In this document: positions 59,918 to 64,000 of the stretch, in pieces
Numbering within the stretch: position 1 is the first letter of the stretch
Layout: the number at the start of each line of letters is the position of its first letter
NCBI GenBank assembly: GCA_965220105.1
Contig: OZ244811.1
Location: forward strand, 682,001-746,000
Direction of reading: 5' to 3'
Length of the DNA: 64,000 nt
Source of the DNA: Bin87 sp965220105
GTDB lineage: Bacteria > Chloroflexota > Dehalococcoidia > Lucifugimonadales > UBA3495
Notes under the pieces: model-generated
Database searches by the model: none
What the model saw: only the letters and a program-made list of their open reading frames with translations
What the model was told of the DNA's origin: nothing
Translations under genes and position numbers: made by a program

Positions 59918-61646
59918 TCCCCAATCCACCGAAAATATGAGTGTCGCGGTGTGCTGAAGGGGTAAGAAAGTGCTCCTGTGCTTCGGGGATAATGGTTTGC
60001 GAGACAGCAAACCGACCCGAAACAAGGAGCACCCAACAGATGCTACCACTTGACCATCCCGACCGCATCCAAATCACCTTCGACGACCGCCGCCTGGTGG
60101 CCAATGCTGGGCTGCTCCTTCCGGTCACGTTGGCCCAGCACCTGGGTCTGCGTGAACTGGTTGACCATCACCTGGACCTGGGCAATGCGCCGGGGCGGGC
60201 GAACCCGGGCGACAAGATGCTGACCCTGGTGGCGTCGGCGCTGGCTGGCGGCGACTGCATTGACGACGCCGACGTGTTGCGCACCGGGGGAACCGCCCAG
60301 ACCCTGGGCTGCGTAGTCAAGGCGCCGTCCACCCTGGGGACGTTCCTGCGCAGCTTCCGGTGGGGCCACGTCCGCCAATTGGATCGGGTCAGCCGCGAGC
60401 TGCTGGCACGGGCCTGGTCGGCTGGGGCCGGACCCGGCGACGCGCCATTCACCATCGACCTGGATTCGACGATCTGCGAGACATACGGTCTGGCCAAGGA
60501 GGGGGCGCGCGACCACGGCTACACGGGCAAGAGGGGCTATCACCCGCTGTTGGCCGTGGCCGCTGGCACCGGCGACGTGCTGATGGCCCGGCTGCGCGAG
60601 GGCCGGGCCAACACCGCTCGGGGTGCCGCCCACTTCCTGCGTGAGACGGTGGGGCGGGTGCGCTACGCCGGGGCCAGGGGACAACTCACGGTGCGGGCCG
60701 ACAGCGGCTTCTATGCCCACGCCATCGTCGCCGCCTGCCGCCGGATGGATGTCCGCTTCTCCATCACCATCCGCCAGCACGCCAGTGTGCGCAACATCAT
60801 CGAGGCCATACCCGAGCAGGACTGGACGCCCATCCCCTACTGGATGGAGGGCGCCGCCGACGTGGCCGAAACCAGCTACACTCCCTTCCAGAGCAAGCCC
60901 GACGCCGCGCCGGTGCGGCTCATCGTCCGGCGCGTGAAGCCCACGCCCGGTTCCCAGTTGGCCCTCTTCGCCACCTACAGCTATCACGGCTTCATCACCG
61001 ACCGGGACGGGGCAACCCTGGAACTGGAGGCCGACCATCGGCGCCACGCCGAGATCGAGAACGCCATCCGAGACCTCAAGTACGGCGTGGGGTTGAACCA
61101 TCTCCCCTCGGGCCGCTTCCCCGCCAACGGCGCCTGGCTGGCGGTGCAGGTGATCGCCCACAACCTGGCACGCTGGACGGCGCGCATCGGTCTGGGCGAG
61201 CAGATCGTGACCACCAAGACCCTGCGACGCCGCTTCTTTTCCATGGCCGGAAGGCTCACCCGCTCGGCGCGCCGCCTCACTTTGCATCTGCCCCAGCGTT
61301 GGCCCTGGGAAGCCCAGTTCAGTGGCGCCCTCGCTAGATTCCGAGCGCTGCCTCTCCCCTCCTGACGGCGCACGACCGCCACTGACCCGCCATCCGGCCA
61401 ACTGAACGTCCCCGCAAACTCGCACCAGCTCGGTCCGCGAGCATCTCTTGCTGCGTCTTATCCCGCCATCTCGCTCGCAACAACCACTGTAGGCCGACAT
61501 CGTCGCCCCCCAAAACGCCTGCAGACCGCCGCCAACCCCCCGTCTACCCGAATTCGAGCCCGGGCCATCGCGTTTGTAATTTCCTCACACCCCCTTCCTG
61601 TGTTCTCACTCCCTCAGTCCGTGTCCATCGGTGGATTCGGGTTTAT
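59914..61646. mobile_element. IS1380-family insertion sequence (with TTTAT duplications)
   Basis: The element runs 59919-61641 (1723 bp). Ends: ccccaatccaccga at 59919 and the inverted tcggtggattcggg at 61628-61641 (13 of 14 bases match). TTTAT is duplicated on both sides (59914-59918 and 61642-61646). It is inserted into the transposase gene of IS630 element 2. Confidence 0.9.
60040..61365 (+). CDS. IS1380-family DDE transposase
   Basis: A 441-residue transposase. DDE acids: FTIDLDSTIC, LTVRADSGFY and HRRHAEIENAIRDLKYG. The start ATG 60040 follows AAGGAG about 11 bp upstream; the frame opens earlier at 59941. No interruptions. Family assignment is by overall pattern (LDSTICETYG and RADSGFYA are typical). 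It may still be active. Confidence 0.93.
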   Translation: MLPLDHPDRIQITFDDRRLVANAGLLLPVTLAQHLGLRELVDHHLDLGNAPGRANPGDKMLTLVASALAGGDCIDDADVLRTGGTAQTLGCVVKAPSTLGTFLRSFRWGHVRQLDRVSRELLARAWSAGAGPGDAPFTIDLDSTICETYGLAKEGARDHGYTGKRGYHPLLAVAAGTGDVLMARLREGRANTARGAAHFLRETVGRVRYAGARGQLTVRADSGFYAHAIVAACRRMDVRFSITIRQHASVRNIIEAIPEQDWTPIPYWMEGAADVAETSYTPFQSKPDAAPVRLIVRRVKPTPGSQLALFATYSYHGFITDRDGATLELEADHRRHAEIENAIRDLKYGVGLNHLPSGRFPANGAWLAVQVIAHNLARWTARIGLGEQIVTTKTLRRRFFSMAGRLTRSARRLTLHLPQRWPWEAQFSGALARFRALPLPS

Positions 61647-61832
61647 ACTTGATGGCAGCCCTGGCTGGGCACTTCCTCACACAAAGCTCATGCCCAAGTA
61701 TGGCTGCTTTCTTATATTCTTACAAATCTACCTGGTAACGGTACTAGTACTGGTTCAAATCAGCATTGTAGGTAGTTTTAGTGAAAGGCTTCCAAATGCT
61801 ACGCTGACCGCAAGATCGAGTTGTGAGGAGGT

Positions 61833-62312
61833 GTGGCAAACACGGCCCTGGAGCAATACGCGGTACAGTTGACGCCGGAGGAACGCGAGCGACTGAGCCA
61901 GCTGATTCGCAGTGGCAAAAGTTCGGCGCGCATCATCGCCCGAGCGCGCACCCTGCTGAAAGTAGCTGAGGGATGGAACGCACCACAGGTGGCGGCCGCT
62001 TTGGACATCTCCAAGGGTACGGTGTACCGCGCCAAACGACGGTACGCTGAGGAAGGTTTGGATGGCGTGTTGCAGGACCGGGTCCAGGCCAACCGATACC
62101 GGAAGCTTGATGACAAGGGGGAGGCCCACTTGATCGCCCTGGCGTGCAGCCCAGCGCCCGCTGGCCACGACTACTGGACCCTGCATCTTTTGGCCGACCG
62201 AGTGGTGGAGTTGGGGTTGGTGGAGTCGTTATCGTACGAGACGGTGCGGTTGAGGCTCAAAAAAACGACCTCCAGCCGTGGCGGAAGCAGCAGTGGCGCA
62301 TCCCCAAGGTAG
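61833..62312 (+). CDS. IS630-family transposase, upstream frame (element 3)
   Basis: A 159-residue N-terminal part: EQYAVQLTPEERERLSQLI, the HTH NAPQVAAALDISKGTVYRAKRRY (in parts), and DKGEAHLIALACSPAPAG. GTG 61833 is preceded by GAGGAG but with tight spacing. Its end includes the A7 run at 62259-62265, where a -1 slip to the downstream frame is expected. Confidence 0.85.
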   Translation: MANTALEQYAVQLTPEERERLSQLIRSGKSSARIIARARTLLKVAEGWNAPQVAAALDISKGTVYRAKRRYAEEGLDGVLQDRVQANRYRKLDDKGEAHLIALACSPAPAGHDYWTLHLLADRVVELGLVESLSYETVRLRLKKTTSSRGGSSSGASPR

Positions 62313-62980
62313 GGGGTGAAAAGGTAGGGGGTGAATTCGTGGCGGCGATGGAGGACGTGCTGGACTTGTATGCTGAGCCTTACGACCCGGACCGGCCAGT
62401 GGTCTGCTTCGACGAGACTTCCACTCAGTTGCTGGCCGACACCAGGCCGCCCATTCCGGTGCAGCCGAGACAACCGCGGCGTCAGGATTACGAGTATCGC
62501 CGCGGCGGTACGCGCAACATCTTCCTGACCTGCGAGCCCCTGGCGGGCTGGCGACACGTGGCGATCACCGAGCGCCGCACTATGGAGGACTTTGCCCACC
62601 AGATGCGGTGGCTGGTGGATGAGGCCTACCCAGATGCTCCGGTGGTCCGCGTGGCGCTGGACAATCTGAATACCCATCGTATGGCCTCCCTCTATGAGAC
62701 CTTCCCCGCCGCCGAAGCCCGGCGCATCGTCAGGCGGCTGGAATTTCACCACACGCCCCAGCACGCCAGTTGGCTGAACATGGCGGAGATCGAGTTCAGC
62801 GTGTTGACCCGGGCCTGTCTCCAGGGGCGTAATCCCGACGAGACTGCCCTGCAGCGAGCCATCAACGCCTATGCGGCCGAGCGCAATGCGGCACGAGCCA
62901 CCATCAACTGGCGGTTCAACACCCAGGACGCCCGATCCAAATTGCATCGCCTCTATCCCTTCAATTCCAACATTGATTGA
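62144..62980 (+). CDS. IS630-family transposase, downstream frame (element 3)
   Basis: The DDE part: VVCFDETSTQL, RVALDNLNTHRM and LNMAEIEFSVLTRACL. A 15-bp tandem duplication (62306-62320 and 62321-62335) gives KVGGE twice near the frameshift site, absent from the sister copies but in frame. The joined product begins after the A7 run at 62259-62265. Confidence 0.85.
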   Translation: MQPSARWPRLLDPASFGRPSGGVGVGGVVIVRDGAVEAQKNDLQPWRKQQWRIPKVGGEKVGGEFVAAMEDVLDLYAEPYDPDRPVVCFDETSTQLLADTRPPIPVQPRQPRRQDYEYRRGGTRNIFLTCEPLAGWRHVAITERRTMEDFAHQMRWLVDEAYPDAPVVRVALDNLNTHRMASLYETFPAAEARRIVRRLEFHHTPQHASWLNMAEIEFSVLTRACLQGRNPDETALQRAINAYAAERNAARATINWRFNTQDARSKLHRLYPFNSNID

Positions 62981-62986
62981 GTACTA

Positions 62987-63169
62987 GACAAAAGAAGCGC
63001 CGCAGAAAACTGGGGCGCTTCCCAACGACACGACGCTGACCACCCGCACTCATCAGCTTGAACCCGCGGGTCACCGTTAGTCCACGGCCCTACCACCACC
63101 GTGTAGTGCCAGTTTGAACCTTGAGGCGTCACGACGTCGGTGCATGATCGCCGACCGGGTACGTGGGAA
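62987..63169. other. Intergenic stretch, nothing recognised
   Basis: About 180 bp between IS630 element 3 and the last gene. A gcgccgc...ggggcgct segment near 62998-63021 could form a weak hairpin. No gene or known RNA was seen. Confidence 0.3.
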
Positions 63170-64000
63170 TCACCCCGTTTCAAGGTCTAACGACAGTGCG
63201 ATAGCTCGGCACTCTGCGAGCGAAGCCATGTCAGTGCCTTGCTCGGCGTGCGTTGCCACACGGTAAACCTCTCCTGCGAAACTCTGGCCTTGGCCACAAG
63301 GCTCGTTCTCTACTCGGCCGAGCAAGCGGAAAGCCTCGTCCTGCAAGGACGGATGACAAACCTCTGCCGCTGAGCGGGCCGAGACAAGCCGGATTTCGAA
63401 GGCCCCCTTGTCCCCAACCAAGCCCGCTTGCTGGCGCAGCCTGAACAATGAAGCTGCACGTGAAGCTGCCACGAGTTCGCTTACGAAGCCATCCCAAGCC
63501 TGGAGGTGTGCCGCATTGACGACCTCGATACCCAACCTTGAAGCGACCGTCAGCAGGTCGTCAACACTGGCCGGCCACCATGTGGACACCCCGAGTTTCA
63601 GGGCGTAAGCCGGCAGGATGTTACCTGCGTTCTCCCTGAAGACGACCAATGTCCGGAAAGCAAGTTGCTGGGCCATTGCGGGGTCCAGTCGGTCCAACCA
63701 CGCCAACAAGTCAGGCAGGTCATTCTCAAGTGAGACCATCACTACCCACCAATCGGTTAGGAGTTGTCCAGTCTTCATGTCTCGGTGGTTGATCCGAGAA
63801 ATTTGGCAGGCCGAAAGGCCAGTCCCAAAAGCCTCTTCCAAGGCTTCCTGCTCAGCTTGGTATCCAGAAGCCGCAACCGCGTCTATACATCGGTGAACGA
63901 CATCCACCCAGGACTCCGAACGAGCCCTGCGAGAAAGATCTGGAGGCATTGACCGCTGCTCCGCGCGGGCGATAAGAATGTCCGCTAGCAGCAAAAACAT
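63170..64000 (-). CDS. Hypothetical protein, not recognised (possibly incomplete at the right edge)
   Basis: A 276-residue open frame whose first Met coincides with the last base of the window, so it may extend further. Helix-rich, with WVDVVHRCIDAVAASGYQAEQEALEEAF, GLSACQISRINHRDMKTGQLLTDWWVVMVSLE (quoted in parts: SRINHRDMKTGQLLTDWW) and several Trp residues. No motif I can place. It is beyond the mobile-element island and not obviously linked to it. Confidence 0.6.
   Translation of the reverse strand: MFLLLADILIARAEQRSMPPDLSRRARSESWVDVVHRCIDAVAASGYQAEQEALEEAFGTGLSACQISRINHRDMKTGQLLTDWWVVMVSLENDLPDLLAWLDRLDPAMAQQLAFRTLVVFRENAGNILPAYALKLGVSTWWPASVDDLLTVASRLGIEVVNAAHLQAWDGFVSELVAASRAASLFRLRQQAGLVGDKGAFEIRLVSARSAAEVCHPSLQDEAFRLLGRVENEPCGQGQSFAGEVYRVATHAEQGTDMASLAECRAIALSLDLETG

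Larger units (their letters stand above)
58809..61744. mobile_element. IS630-family insertion sequence 2, split by an IS1380-family element
   Basis: Ends: gtaccgtttcaatctg at 58809 and ...ggtaacggtac ending at 61744. It shares TA 58807-58808 with element 1 and TA 61745-61746 with element 3. Minus-strand transposase frames are at 58817-59917. Subtracting the IS1380-family insertion (59919-61641) and one 5-bp duplication leaves about 1.2 kb, the usual IS630 size. Confidence 0.85.
61747..62984. mobile_element. IS630-family insertion sequence 3
   Basis: A 1238-bp element. Left end gtactggttcaaatcag at 61747, right end complement of gtactcaatcaatgttg at 62984. TA is shared with element 2 on the left (61745-61746) and duplicated at 62985-62986 on the right, giving CTAG at both junctions. 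Two + strand frames. Confidence 0.88.

Overview
The window is GC-rich chromosomal DNA that most resembles a Chloroflexota bacterium, probably of the SAR202/Dehalococcoidia lineage. This is an inference from gene content. The clues are an adjacent DUF3090 and SCO1664-family pair, five separate luciferase-like (LLM) flavin-dependent oxidoreductases, NHL-repeat proteins, lipoproteins with a Thr/Val/Glu-rich stalk, DUF1800/DUF1501 genes, and a dispersed 'tcattgcgagg' palindrome between genes. No rRNA, tRNA or CRISPR locus was seen.

Layout. 1-3.4 kb: a catabolic run (tail of a dihydroxyphthalate-decarboxylase-like protein, an LLM oxidoreductase, an acyl-CoA-dehydrogenase-type flavin monooxygenase, an NHL protein). 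3.7-7.7 kb: the Hen1-Pnkp RNA-repair operon. 7.7-12.1 kb: a large Lhr helicase on the minus strand, with an intact IS701-family element just upstream of it. 13.8-17.2 kb: an alpha/beta hydrolase, a ThuA protein, and an LLM oxidoreductase coupled to a small HEPN-like gene. 17.6-21.4 kb: one 1254-residue protein that joins a COG0701-type permease to a six-blade TolB-like propeller, a TIG domain, FG-GAP/VCBS repeats and an ASPIC/UnbV tail. 21.6-25.4 kb: a second IS701-family element with two in-frame amber codons, a DUF3500 gene, a 17-unit 19-bp tandem array, and an orphan gene. 25.8-33.3 kb: ComM/YifB, DUF3090, SCO1664, a HAD phosphatase, the ModABC molybdate transporter and a Lin0512-family protein. 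33.4-42 kb: LLM, epoxide hydrolase, LLM, then a complete branched-chain-amino-acid-type ABC transporter (LivG, F, H, M, with LivK convergent). 42.2-48.9 kb: SGNH hydrolase, GMC oxidoreductase, DUF1800, NHL, DUF1501, closed by a strong terminator. 48.9-55.2 kb: a compact six-gene minus-strand operon (alpha/beta hydrolase, enoyl-CoA hydratase, nitroreductase, MetE-like, LLM, ThDP enzyme) that looks like a pathway for an unknown substrate.

55.2-63 kb is a mobile-element island. A 150-bp MITE-like element is abutted by an IS5-family element that sits directly against the start codon of a CoiA-like nuclease gene. Three IS630-family elements then lie end to end, sharing CTAG junctions, and the middle one is split by an IS1380-family element. 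The exact boundaries and target duplications can be read from the sequence. The window ends inside or at the start of an unrecognised minus-strand gene.

The most interesting items are the permease/propeller/ASPIC fusion, the self-regenerating CTAG insertion array, the 19-bp tandem array built from the dispersed palindrome, the six-gene operon, and the CoiA-like gene whose upstream region has been replaced by mobile DNA.
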